Below are positions 24,970-32,640 of a stretch of DNA of 45,655 bases, one piece after another. The position numbers were made by a program, and so were the translations under genes. Under the pieces are notes generated by a model. The model had not been told where the DNA came from. It worked only from the letters and a program-made list of their open reading frames with translations, and ran no database searches. Source of the DNA: Cytobacillus sp. NCCP-133 (lineage in GTDB: Bacteria > Bacillota > Bacilli > Bacillales > Cytobacillaceae); NCBI RefSeq assembly GCF_026011715.1, contig NZ_BRVM01000024.1:1-45655 (forward strand). Reading direction: 5' to 3'. How positions within the stretch are numbered: position 1 is the stretch's first letter; the number at the start of each line of letters is the position of its first letter.

Positions 24970-25293
24970 ATGAAATTTAATAAATTATTGCTTTCCGTCC
25001 CATTAAGTGCAGGATTATTTTTGGCAGGCTGCGGAGCGGATGAACAGGATCCGCCGCCGGAAACGGAAGACGTGGAATTGGAACAGAATGAAATGGAAGA
25101 AAATAATACAGATACAGAAATGCAGGATCCGGGTACATCAGAAGATTCAGAAATGCAGGACCCAGCCACAACAGAAGATTCGGAAATGCAGGATCCAGGC
25201 ATGAATGAAGAGACGCCATCTGGGGAAGACGGCATGGATGGTACAGATCAAGAAACGGATATGAATATGAATGAGGATTCGGAAGAAAACTAG
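24970..25293 (+). CDS. acidic repeat lipoprotein
   Basis: 107 residues. Signal peptide with lipobox SAGLFLAGC (Cys at 21). The mature part is extremely acidic with no aromatic residues, and holds three near-copies of the unit EMQDPxxxED (DTEMQDPGTSED, DSEMQDPATTED, DSEMQDPGMNEE). The DNA repeats are close enough to allow slippage. Start ATG 24970 behind GAAGGAG. Such tails may be wall-spanning spacers or cation binders; no function can be assigned. Confidence 0.8.
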   Translation: MKFNKLLLSVPLSAGLFLAGCGADEQDPPPETEDVELEQNEMEENNTDTEMQDPGTSEDSEMQDPATTEDSEMQDPGMNEETPSGEDGMDGTDQETDMNMNEDSEEN

Positions 25294-25330
25294 AGTGTCA
25301 GTATTGCACGCTAGTTGAATAAACAAGGAA

Positions 25331-25358
25331 GCGTCTGCGTATTGCAGGCGTTTTTTTT
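25331..25358 (+). terminator. Rho-independent terminator
   Basis: Stem CGTCTGC/GCAGGCG with loop GTATT and eight T. Ends the lipoprotein gene. Confidence 0.85.
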
Positions 25359-25390
25359 AATATCAGAATTTATATCCCTTTGAACTTAGA

Positions 25391-25445
25391 GAACTGTCTA
25401 GCTCAAGCAGCCTGCCCCCTCGAGGGCCGCTCCAAGCGCTTTTCG
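25391..25445. repeat. possible dispersed Bacillaceae repeat
   Basis: The string TGTCTAGCTCAAGCAGCCTG followed by CCCCCTCGAGGGCCGCTC resembles short G/C-rich repeats scattered between genes in Bacillus relatives (recognised from memory). It contains a CCCTCGAGGG palindrome. It sits at the edge of a truncated ABC permease. Confidence 0.4.
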
Positions 25446-25489
25446 GATGCCAGTTTCCCTCGTTCGCTCTATCACTGATACGAGCATGA

Positions 25490-25651
25490 TGTTCCCTGAT
25501 TTCATACTTTGCAGGCTTGCCTTCGCTTATTTCGTGGCAGGTGGTGTCAGGGGCCATGTTCTTCTCCATGGCCATAGGCATCATCTTCGGTCTATTGCCG
25601 GCTAATAAAGCGTCGAGGCTGAGTCCGATTGAATCGCTGCGGTATGAGTGA
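25490..25651 (+). pseudogene. C-terminal fragment of a MacB/FtsX-type ABC permease
   Basis: The last 54 codons read LISYFAGLPSLISWQVV, then a hydrophobic helix (FFSMAIGIIFGLLPANKAS) and the typical ending LSPIESLRYE. The ending PANKASxLxPIExLRYE is diagnostic of MacB-like lipoprotein/peptide exporter permeases. A stop codon precedes the fragment directly and the preceding ~600 residues are missing, so it is a remnant. Confidence 0.8.
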
Positions 25652-25723
25652 TTTTAATGAAGGCTATCTCTAGGCCAGGTGGACCTGATGAGATGGAGGG
25701 GGAATTGAATTAATATAAATGGA

Positions 25724-25766
25724 AAAATCCCGTTTTCAACCGCAGTTTGCGTAGGGGGCGGGTTTT
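25724..25766 (+). terminator. probable terminator
   Basis: AAAAATCCCG pairs with CGGGTTTTTT apart from one T-T mismatch, with a 29-nt loop and a T run. About 70 nt after the permease remnant. Confidence 0.55.
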
Positions 25767-25918
25767 TTCTTTGAAAAAGTGGTGGAAAAGCCTCCTGCAT
25801 CTGAAAGGAAAGGATCTATGTGCGGATAAACTTTTCATGTGCGTTTCGCTTTCTAAAAGGGATTGCACTCAAAATAAGCGAACCTTTAGATACTAATTAT
25901 TGATAGGGGAAGAACAAA

Positions 25919-26197
25919 ATGAATCTAAAAACAGAGAGATTGAATGTGCGCAAGTTCTAATTGGAAGACTGGCAGGCTGGTTCTAAACCGCAAATTTATG
26001 CAGTTCTGAAGGGTGGATTTGAAGAGCTGGGCCTGCATCGGATCATCGCAGCCTGCCAGCTGGAGAATCCGCCTTCCTATCGGGTGATGGAGAAAATCGG
26101 GATGAGACGGGAAGGCTTTTACAAAAAGTGCATTCCTCATGGCGATGAGTGGTGGGATGAATATTATTATGCGATTTTAAAGGAAGTGTGGAACTAG
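25919..26197 (+). pseudogene. GNAT acetyltransferase (RimJ-like), internally deleted
   Basis: The first 13 codons (MNLKTERLNVRKF) are a normal RimJ/RimL-type N-terminus, then TAA interrupts and a short LEDWQAG follows. After that about 70 residues are missing and the reading resumes in the same frame with the acetyl-CoA half: ELGLHRIIAACQLENPPSYR, KIGMRREGFYKK, ending in WWDEYYYAILKEVWN. Both the stop and the deletion argue against function. Confidence 0.85.
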
Positions 26198-26217
26198 TAA
26201 AAATAAACATGCTAGTA

Positions 26218-26261
26218 TATCACCTCCTGTTTTGACCAAAATAATAAAGCAGGAGGTGATA
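26218..26261 (+). promoter_or_regulatory. hairpin masking the ribosome site of the DUF1540 gene
   Basis: TATCACCTCCTG (26218-26229) is perfectly complementary to CAGGAGGTGATA (26250-26261), with a 20-nt loop. The second arm contains the whole Shine-Dalgarno AGGAGGTGA, 4 nt before ATG 26265. Transcripts starting upstream of 26218 would hide the ribosome site; starts within the loop would not. Confidence 0.6.
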
Positions 26262-26264
26262 GAC

Positions 26265-26420
26265 ATGGCTAAAGATGTTCTTTGTGAAGTAAATAACTGC
26301 ACATATTGGGAAAAGGGAAATAAATGTACTGCAGAAGCTATTTACGTTGTCAGCCATACAGGCAATCAGGCGTCTAACAGCAAAGAAACAGATTGCAAAA
26401 CGTTTGAACCGGGAGTTTAA
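26265..26420 (+). CDS. DUF1540 domain protein
   Basis: 51 residues. CEVNNCTYWEKGNKCTAEAI with the later DCKTFEP gives the four-Cys pattern of DUF1540, a small Firmicute domain of unknown role thought to bind a metal through its cysteines. ATG 26265 is chosen over 26232 because of the AGGAGGTGA just before it. That site lies in a perfect hairpin (26218-26261). A terminator follows. Confidence 0.88.
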   Translation: MAKDVLCEVNNCTYWEKGNKCTAEAIYVVSHTGNQASNSKETDCKTFEPGV

Positions 26421-26427
26421 GACGTTA

Positions 26428-26456
26428 AGGTAACCATTTTTGGTTACCTGTTCTTT
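26428..26456 (+). terminator. terminator of the DUF1540 gene
   Basis: Perfect 8-bp stem AGGTAACC/GGTTACCT, loop ATTTTT, tail GTTCTTTT. Confidence 0.8.
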
Positions 26457-26498
26457 TGATTAGTATTGATAATCATTATCAGTTTTATTCAAAAAAAT

Positions 26499-26768
26499 TT
26501 ATCGCGCTGATTCTTTTGTCTTTCGGAGAGGCGTGAGTTTTTTCATGTTTTTAAAGATCTTATAATGGGCGGTGCCCACTTTTTCTTCTACATAGTCCAA
26601 TGAATAATCACCCGATGGATCCGATAGTTCCCCAATGGCTCTGGATAGATGGTCAATCACCATTCTGTATGATTCATTTTCCTTTTGCTTATCCGCAGAA
26701 TTCATCTCAACCATAATATCATGGGCTAGGTTTTGAACTCTTCTTAGACGAATTTGCTTAGTTTGCAT
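26499..26768 (-). CDS. hypothetical helical protein
   Basis: 89 residues, mostly charged and helical, basic C-terminus (KNMKKLTPLRKTKESAR), no membrane segment. GGGGAGG precedes ATG 26768. No recognised family. Confidence 0.6.
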   Translation of the reverse strand: MQTKQIRLRRVQNLAHDIMVEMNSADKQKENESYRMVIDHLSRAIGELSDPSGDYSLDYVEEKVGTAHYKIFKNMKKLTPLRKTKESAR

Positions 26769-26925
26769 GAAGCATCCTCCCCTTTTTTCAGAATCAATAT
26801 ATTATATATGGCCTTTCCACCGAAAAAATAACTGAAATCCATAGTGCGCAGTAAATGGAATAATATAGTATAATAAACGAGTCTTGGTTTTTTTTCTGAT
26901 AATTTCGTAAAAGGAGGCGTTCACT

Positions 26926-26979
26926 ATGCTAAATACGTTAGGGATTGTGGATAAAAATAAGGGGAGAACGCCTAATTAA
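26926..26979 (+). CDS. 17-residue leader peptide
   Basis: MLNTLGIVDKNKGRTPN, preceded by AAAGGAGG at the ideal distance and by a -10-like TATAAT at 26869-26874. Its last codons form one arm of a hairpin (26961-26994) and a 152-residue acetyltransferase begins 33 nt after its stop. This layout resembles ribosome-stalling leaders of inducible resistance genes, but no stall motif is recognised. Confidence 0.5.
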   Translation: MLNTLGIVDKNKGRTPN

Positions 26980-26994
26980 AAGCAGCGTTTCCCC
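26961..26994 (+). promoter_or_regulatory. hairpin between leader peptide and acetyltransferase
   Basis: GGGGAGAACGC pairs with GCGTTTCCCC through one bulge; loop 13 nt. One arm overlaps the end of the leader frame, so translation of the leader would open it. There is no T run, so it is not a simple terminator. Confidence 0.5.
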
Positions 26995-27012
26995 AAAATA
27001 GGAAAAGGGGAA

Positions 27013-27471
27013 ATGAATATGAATACAGCTAAAGTGAGAATTGGAGCAGTAACAGCAGACAATTGGTATGACTGCTGCCTGCTGGAACTTGCAGAGGACC
27101 AAAAAGTATATATGGAGCCAAATGCAGTATCCATTGCACAGAGTAAATTTGAAACCACTTTAAAACCATACGCTATCTATTTGGGAGATAAAGCAGTCGG
27201 CTTTCTGATGTACAATACCGTTCAGGAAGAATTGGATGGCTACTGGATTTATCGAATCATGGTCGATAAAAAATATCAAGGCAAGGGCATCGGCAAAAAG
27301 GCAACAGAGCTTATGATTGCCAGAATGGCTAAATTGCCTGAAGCAAAGAACATTGTAATAGGCTACAGTCCGGAGAATCTGGAAGCACACAATCTTTATG
27401 CAAGTTTGGGTTTTAAGGATCACGGCGACCGTTTTGGGAAGGAAATGGCGGTTGTTAAAAAGATAGGCTAG
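27013..27471 (+). CDS. GNAT acetyltransferase, BltD/spermine-spermidine type
   Basis: 152 residues, the complete GNAT fold: acetyl-CoA loop VDKKYQGKGIGKKAT at about 91-105, GYSPENLEAHNLYASLGF near the C-terminus. The N-terminal pattern (NWYDCCLLELAEDQ, SIAQSKFET) and YWIYRIMVDKKYQGKG resemble Bacillus BltD and related polyamine acetyltransferases. It probably acetylates a polyamine or an amine drug. Start 27013 (or ATG 27019) behind AAAAGGGGAA. Downstream of a leader peptide and hairpin, suggesting induced translation. Confidence 0.8.
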   Translation: MNMNTAKVRIGAVTADNWYDCCLLELAEDQKVYMEPNAVSIAQSKFETTLKPYAIYLGDKAVGFLMYNTVQEELDGYWIYRIMVDKKYQGKGIGKKATELMIARMAKLPEAKNIVIGYSPENLEAHNLYASLGFKDHGDRFGKEMAVVKKIG

Positions 27472-27490
27472 CAGCATTTTAGCCTTTCAA

Positions 27491-27658
27491 ATGGGAAGCC
27501 CTATTTTTGGGGGAGGGCTGATTTTGATTATGTCTGGAGTCTATCTGCCTGCCTCTTGGACGGCTGCCGGCAGTTTTATGGGAGTTTCCGGAGGGATGAT
27601 GATGGGAAGCTCTTCCTATTTTCTGGTGAAACGAGATGGAAAGCAGGGTAGGCAATGA
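27491..27658 (+). CDS. possible small Gly/Met-rich membrane peptide
   Basis: 55 codons: one hydrophobic glycine-rich segment with GVSGGMMMGSSSYF, basic C-terminus KRDGKQGRQ. No good ribosome site before ATG 27491; an internal ATG at 27530 is an alternative. Its stop overlaps the start of the next small gene (ATGA), which favours real translation. It could also be the remains of a larger membrane protein. Confidence 0.35.
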   Translation: MGSPIFGGGLILIMSGVYLPASWTAAGSFMGVSGGMMMGSSSYFLVKRDGKQGRQ

Positions 27659-27816
27659 TGGAATTTATGATTTTCTTGTTTGTTTTCTTTATTTTTCTTG
27701 CGATTAGTTCGGTCATGAATGTTTTGTTTAAGATGACGGAAAAGAAGCATTGGGGCATGTCCTTGCTTCTGAGTCTGGTGCTGGCTGTGATAAGCATTGC
27801 CATTTGGGGGATATAA
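27655..27816 (+). CDS. small hypothetical membrane protein
   Basis: 53 residues with two hydrophobic helices (about 2-22 and 35-52) joined by KMTEKKHWG. ATG 27655 overlaps the previous stop by 4 nt. A strong terminator follows at 27847. No recognised family. Confidence 0.45.
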   Translation: MMEFMIFLFVFFIFLAISSVMNVLFKMTEKKHWGMSLLLSLVLAVISIAIWGI

Positions 27817-27846
27817 AAGGGAGGGGGGACGGTACTTCCATTATGC

Positions 27847-27878
27847 AAAAAACTCGCCACAGTGATGGCGAGTTTTTT
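27847..27878 (+). terminator. Rho-independent terminator, bidirectional
   Basis: Perfect 13-bp stem AAAAAACTCGCCA/TGGCGAGTTTTTT with loop CAGTGA. Confidence 0.9.
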
Positions 27879-27994
27879 GTTTAAGTACATAATTTCACAA
27901 AAATGTTATCCTCTTCATTAGCCGATAAACAAAAATGCGGCCTGTTGACAGTATGTAAGGAATAGGTTGAATACAATTGAGTAATTGAAGAATT

Positions 27995-28198
27995 TTAGGA
28001 TGTCCCGGAGGATAATACTACATAATTAGAATGTTTCACGATGGTTTTGGTTGTATCATAATGTAACCTTTGGCTCGATTCCGTTGAAATATCAACAATC
28101 ACACTATTATCCCTTACAACGCCCACAACGCCTTCAATTGTTATTTCTTTTCTTTGAAAAGAAATGCGATCCCCTATGTTCGCTGTTTTCTTAGTCAT
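27995..28198 (-). CDS. DUF2187 (YkvS-like) protein
   Basis: 67 residues. The IGDRISFQRKEITIEGVVG start and VRDNSVIVDIS core are typical of the small beta-rich DUF2187/YkvS family of Bacillus, function unknown. GCGGGGGACTTGCG precedes the ATG at 28198. Confidence 0.8.
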   Translation of the reverse strand: MTKKTANIGDRISFQRKEITIEGVVGVVRDNSVIVDISTESSQRLHYDTTKTIVKHSNYVVLSSGTS

Positions 28199-28234
28199 CG
28201 CAAGTCCCCCGCTTCAATAAAAAAACTTTAAAAA

Positions 28235-28549
28235 CTACACTAAAAGATGATCTAAAGTTAAAACCCGATGCTGCAGGGAATGATTGGAATCTAAAACTCC
28301 AATAATAATTTGGTTATCTTCTGTTAAGGTAATATATCTAAAATATTCGTTCGTATAAATGGTAAATTGACTTTCTTTTTTGATCTCTAACTTCGCAAAC
28401 ACGTCTTCAGTGTAATGAAGGGGGAGTAGGTCCTTTAGTTTTCCCTCTGGATCGTTGAGCCATCTCTTAACCGTGTCTTCTAGTGACCTTTGTTCAATCA
28501 TAGATAACCTTTTCTTAAAAGTTAATTGTGATGCAGCTACTGTTTTCAT
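28235..28549 (-). CDS. hypothetical protein
   Basis: 104 residues from ATG 28549 (AAGGAG 9 nt upstream; GTG 28558 overlaps that site). Soluble, with a helical N-terminal half and a beta-rich C-terminal half (QFTIYTNEYFRYITLTED, QIIIGVLD). Same direction as the DUF2187 gene 36 nt away, possibly one transcript. Family not recognised. Confidence 0.65.
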   Translation of the reverse strand: MKTVAASQLTFKKRLSMIEQRSLEDTVKRWLNDPEGKLKDLLPLHYTEDVFAKLEIKKESQFTIYTNEYFRYITLTEDNQIIIGVLDSNHSLQHRVLTLDHLLV

Positions 28550-28728
28550 TATTTTCACTCCTTAAAATCAGTCTATACTGAGTAGATCATGACAAACAAC
28601 ACGAATACAGTGACATTCTAGTTACATTTTGTTTACTTGGCATCTTTGTACAACATCGCTTTTTGTATAAAAACGCTTGGAAAACACATACTTTATATAT
28701 CCTGAAAACTTATGAAAAGGTGATGAAA

Positions 28729-28866
28729 ATGGATAAACAATATCAATTTGCGAATTTGTCGGATGGAGATCTTCAGCAGGTGCATAATCTTGAAAAGCGG
28801 TTAAGTGAAGAAAAAGGAGAAGAGGTCATTTTGATTGCGTATGATCAAAATGAAAATAAAAAGTAA
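28729..28866 (+). CDS. small conserved-looking hydrophilic protein
   Basis: 45 residues, acidic helix (DLQQVHNLEKRLSEEKGEE) followed by a short strand (VILIAYD). AAAAGGTG precedes ATG 28729 by 7 nt; starts at 28663 and 28723 are less well placed. No recognised family. Confidence 0.6.
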   Translation: MDKQYQFANLSDGDLQQVHNLEKRLSEEKGEEVILIAYDQNENKK

Positions 28867-28984
28867 AAAGGATTAGAAATTCCTTTAATCTATTTGCTAT
28901 AATCAGTCAATCAGGAATCCATGCAAGGCAGTTAGCCGGGCAGAGGGTGTAAGATAAACTGAAAAATATGACCATAAAACTAAA

Positions 28985-29016
28985 ACGCTTGGGGGTTAAA
29001 TCCTAAGCGTCTTTTT
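28985..29016 (+). terminator. probable terminator
   Basis: 9-bp stem ACGCTTGGG/CCTAAGCGT with one G-T pair, then CTTTTTG. Shares the ACGCTTGG core with the terminator at 29377. Confidence 0.65.
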
Positions 29017-29120
29017 GTGGAACAATGACTGATCAGCTCTCTGAAAATGGGCGAAAAGTGTTTGAAAACCGCCTTTTCAGGAAAAATACCTAACAGAATA
29101 GAAGCAGAGGAGGAATCTTC

Positions 29121-29324
29121 ATGCCATATGATAAACTGAGCGATCTGCCGGATTCTGTTAAAGACAATCTGCCGCATCACGCACAGGAAATCTTTAAGGA
29201 GGCCTTCAACTCGGCAAGCGGGGAGTATAAGGAGGAGGAAACAGCCTTTAAGGTTGCGTGGAGCGCCGTGAAGAACAAGTATGAAAAAAATGAAGATGAT
29301 GAATGGGTGAAGAAGGAAGATTAG
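29121..29324 (+). CDS. ChaB family protein
   Basis: 67 residues. LPDSVKDNLPHHAQEIFKEA and the later AFKVAWSAVKNKYEK match the small helical ChaB domain, named after the E. coli cation-transport cluster; its biochemical role is unclear. AGGAGGAATCTTC precedes the ATG. Confidence 0.88.
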   Translation: MPYDKLSDLPDSVKDNLPHHAQEIFKEAFNSASGEYKEEETAFKVAWSAVKNKYEKNEDDEWVKKED

Positions 29325-29376
29325 CAGAAAAGGATATGCTTTTTTTTACTGGTGAAAAATGCTATAAAACAGAAAC

Positions 29377-29407
29377 ACAAAAACGCTTGGAGTCCAAGCG
29401 TTTTTGT
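29377..29407 (+). terminator. terminator, bidirectional
   Basis: Perfect 14-bp stem ACAAAAACGCTTGG/CCAAGCGTTTTTGT with a 3-nt loop, 52 nt after chaB. Confidence 0.85.
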
Positions 29408-29446
29408 TATGCAATTCTTATTTTACTTCCTCCGCATTATAAAGCT

Positions 29447-29629
29447 TCACCTGCGGAGCTTTTCCTCGCAGTAGGCAGCGATTTTCATTTGTCCTTCTTC
29501 AGTCAGGCGGACATAAGTAAAACGGTTATCTTCAGGGTTTTTCCTGCGGATGACCATTCCTTTTTCCTCGAGCTGTTTAAGGCTTAGTGACAGGGGAGCT
29601 GTTCTAGTCCGCAGGATTATTTCCAACAA
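29447..29629 (-). pseudogene. C-terminal fragment of a MarR-family regulator
   Basis: The reading LSLSLKQLEEKGMVIRRKNP then DNRFTYVRLTEEG covers the recognition helix, wing and start of the C-terminal helix of MarR proteins. The N-terminal dimer helices and first DNA-binding helices (about 60 residues) are missing, with no usable start. A truncated gene next to the Tn3 fragment. Confidence 0.75.
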
Positions 29630-29733
29630 AAGTAAAAACCAATTTTTTTGATGATTTTGGGAAGGATTATTGATAGCTCTCTATGTCGAAATTTATACTA
29701 TTTATAAAATGACATAGCGAGAAGAGGGAAACC

Positions 29734-30417
29734 ATGGAAGAGAAATTGGAATCAAAAAGAACTCGATGAACATTTTAGTTTATTATCAAATGAAAATCAC
29801 TTAGTACTGAGTAAGAAAACAAGCGCAAACCGTATAGGGTTTGCTGTCCTTCTTAAATATTTTCAACAGGAAGCTCAGTTTCCTAACAAGAAGCAAGATG
29901 TGCCTAAAGAGGTTGTTCAACATCTAGCTGATCAAGTAGATGCTTCGATTGAAGATTTTTTTGACAGCTATGGTTGGGGTGGAAAAGAAAGAAGTTATAC
30001 AGAACATCGAAAAGCAATACGTAACCTTTTCGGATTTCGAGAGCTTACTGCAAATGATAATCCTCTTTTCGTAAAGTGGTTAGAAGAACAAGTTCAGTTT
30101 ACACATGATACCGACTACTTGAAAAATCAAGCATACAGTCTTTTTCGCACGTGGAAAGTTGAACCTCCTTCCGTAGGAAGTTTGAAGCGAATGATTGAAT
30201 CTGCTATCGGTAATTTTGAAAAGAATTTATATAAAATGACCTATCAGCAACTTTCTCCTAAGACTTGTTCACGATTAGATGCATTTCTTGAATCCCACTC
30301 TGATGAAGGATCCGATGATTTTTTCGAAGCTGAAATTCCTAATGAAGAAAACAACGGCATTTTAACCTTTCGCCAGTACTATCCTCTCCAGGCAAATTCG
30401 GGGAAGGGTTTTTTAGC
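29734..30417 (+). pseudogene. Tn3-family transposase, N-terminal fragment
   Basis: Reads as the DUF4158 N-terminal domain of Tn3-type TnpA: NQKELDEHFSLLSNEN, SANRIGFAVLLKYFQQEAQF, DSYGWGGKERSYTEHRKAIR, LFGFRELT, ending around NNGILTFRQ. An extra G right after ATG 29734-29736 puts the start out of frame with the rest, and the catalytic two-thirds are gone. Homology stops near 30375, shortly before the stop of the minus-strand YibE/F gene, so a deletion joined them. No Tn3 terminal repeats were found. Confidence 0.85.
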
Positions 30418-31194
30418 TTATTCAACGGTTTCTGTGTTATTGCTTTTTTTCACTAAATAGAAAGCCGTAATCCATGAAGTGATCGGGATGACCAGTGTAA
30501 CCCCGATTCCTGCGCAAAGAATGGTGATCATCTCGGCACTGAATATTTTGGAATTGGCAATTTCTCCTGCTGAATAGGATAGATCCTTGAACCAGATTAA
30601 AAGTGCCAGGTATCCTCCGAAGAAGGCGAAAAATAAGGTGTTCGCGCTTGTGCCCAGGATGTCTTTCCCGATGCTTAATCCGGCAGTGAATAGATCCTTT
30701 TTAGTGATAGCTGGATGATGATAATGGATTTCCCGCATGGGAGAGGAGATGGCCATGGCGGTGTCGGTTATGGCACCAATGGTACTCATGATGATGACGG
30801 ATGCGCCAATTTTGACAAAATCAACTCCGATATAAAGGGAAAACACACTAAGTTCTTCAATCTCTTCTTCACCAAAGCCTTGAATCATGGCCTTCTCTGT
30901 TATGATGACAATAAAAAGGATTAAAACGACGATGGTGATGATGGATGATAGAAAGGCCGTTATGGTCTTAATGTTCACTTCATTAATATAAAAAAGATTA
31001 ATACAGCTAATCACTGCACAGGCAATCAATGTGACGAAAAGAGGATTTATATTCGGGTCGTTCATAAAAAAGAGGACAAAGATGATCATCCCAAAGTTTA
31101 AGAATATCGCAAAGAAGGACCTTGCCCCTTTTTTTCCTCCAATCAGTGTCATGAAAATAAATAAAATGGCTGCCAGCACAACTAATGCATTCAT
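30418..31194 (-). CDS. YibE/F family membrane protein
   Basis: 258 residues, about seven helices. Core motifs of the YibE/F family: GAITDTAMAISSPMREI and GLSIGKDILGTSANTLFFAF. The role is unknown; related pairs occur widely in Firmicutes. Its start overlaps the stop of the larger paralogue (31191) by 4 nt. The C-terminus abuts a Tn3 transposase remnant, so the last residues may have been altered. Confidence 0.88.
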   Translation of the reverse strand: MNALVVLAAILFIFMTLIGGKKGARSFFAIFLNFGMIIFVLFFMNDPNINPLFVTLIACAVISCINLFYINEVNIKTITAFLSSIITIVVLILFIVIITEKAMIQGFGEEEIEELSVFSLYIGVDFVKIGASVIIMSTIGAITDTAMAISSPMREIHYHHPAITKKDLFTAGLSIGKDILGTSANTLFFAFFGGYLALLIWFKDLSYSAGEIANSKIFSAEMITILCAGIGVTLVIPITSWITAFYLVKKSNNTETVE

Positions 31195-32372
31195 GTTCTT
31201 GCCCTCTTTCTATTAACAAAAAAGATTGAAACATACAGGCCGATTGGGATGGTCAGGACAATTCCGATGCCGCCAGCCATTGCCCGGGCCAATTCCAATG
31301 ACAGGTTCATGTTCAGGGAAAACCCTAAGGGGGAGCCATTCTTTATATAAAGCACCAGCAAGGGAATGGAGCCGCTTATATAAGCAAAAAACAGGATATT
31401 TGTCATTGTCCCCATAATATCTTTTCCAATTTCCAATCCAGAATGTTTTAGGGCTTTTACAGGTATGCTGTGATTCTTTTCATACAGGCTGAAGATGGAT
31501 GAAGACATGGTGATGGCTACATCCATGACAGCTCCCAGTGATCCGATGAATAGACCTGCTAAGAAAACCATTTGATAAGGGCGGGTGATAAATTGGATTT
31601 CCTCATATCTAAGCCCATTTCCAGAGGTTAGCTCTATCACAAGATAAGTGACAAGCAAGGAGCTAAACGTTCCGAGCAAGGTCGCAATAATGGCTGCATA
31701 CGTCTTATCATTAAATCCATTCACAAGCAGCAATGAAACGACTGTAAATAAAATAACAGCCACACTGCAAATCAATACTAAGCTTATTTGGGGATGTTTT
31801 AGGTAAACATCCAATGCATAGGATAATAAAGTCGCGTTGAATGCCAAACTTAGAACCGAAAACAGGCCTTGCTTCTTTCCGACGATAAGTAAAATAAAAA
31901 TGAAAATCCATAAGACAAACAATAGATATTGGTCGCGTTTAAGGTCTAGAATCGAGCCGGTTAACTCTGTACTTCCCTCTTTGTTCTCCGCGATGGAGAC
32001 AAATATCTTTTGCCCTTCTTTATATTCCTGGTCGTACGCTTTGGATAAGGAATACTCGTTTGTTAAGTGGATAAGCTGCCCTTTTTTTTCGCCATTTCTT
32101 AATTGGGCGATGATCTTCTGAGTAAATAGGCGGTCTTTATTATTATGCGAATCCGCCATTTCGGCGTTCTCCAGCTGTTTTATTTCAATCACTTCAGCAA
32201 TGGGACGGTCATAGAAGGACTCGTTATGCTCGACAAATAGAATCGAAAGGACCAAGCAAATTCCCAAAAGGCTGTACAAAAAGAAGGGGTTGTAAATCAT
32301 TTTTTTTGCATCTTTCAAGACATAACCTCCAAATATGGAAAAGGAGCTGGACATTTTGTAAATGGCATCCAT
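31191..32372 (-). CDS. YibE/F family membrane protein, larger paralogue
   Basis: 393 residues: one N-terminal helix, an extracytoplasmic domain (about 45-135), then about seven helices with GAVMDVAITMSSSIFSLYE and GLEIGKDIMGTMTNILFFAY, the same signatures as the downstream paralogue. The two probably form a complex. The upstream 268 nt (32373-32640) hold no clear gene except a possible frameshifted start of a lost membrane protein near 32562-32666 on the plus strand. Confidence 0.88.
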   Translation of the reverse strand: MDAIYKMSSSFSIFGGYVLKDAKKMIYNPFFLYSLLGICLVLSILFVEHNESFYDRPIAEVIEIKQLENAEMADSHNNKDRLFTQKIIAQLRNGEKKGQLIHLTNEYSLSKAYDQEYKEGQKIFVSIAENKEGSTELTGSILDLKRDQYLLFVLWIFIFILLIVGKKQGLFSVLSLAFNATLLSYALDVYLKHPQISLVLICSVAVILFTVVSLLLVNGFNDKTYAAIIATLLGTFSSLLVTYLVIELTSGNGLRYEEIQFITRPYQMVFLAGLFIGSLGAVMDVAITMSSSIFSLYEKNHSIPVKALKHSGLEIGKDIMGTMTNILFFAYISGSIPLLVLYIKNGSPLGFSLNMNLSLELARAMAGGIGIVLTIPIGLYVSIFFVNRKRART

Positions 32373-32640
32373 TATAACGGACTAAGAATAACAGGAAGGT
32401 TTTCAGGCAGTCAAGAAAACCTATCAAACCTTCCAGCGTTCTTACATAAATATACCCAATTTGCTCGCTATAACCAAAAGGAAAGCGCGGCTGTTTTGGC
32501 CTATTAACTCCTTTATTGGAAATTAATGCCTTGTTGTATAATAAGGGAATAGAGGGTTCGGAGGTGAAAGATTGGCTGAAATAGAAATGAACAGAAGAAA
32601 ATAGCAACATTACTGGTATCTGCTCTTCTTTTCCTCGTGC

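Noticed and set aside
25363..25584. 73-codon minus-strand frame
   Set aside because: Antisense of the permease remnant and repeat; no ribosome site.
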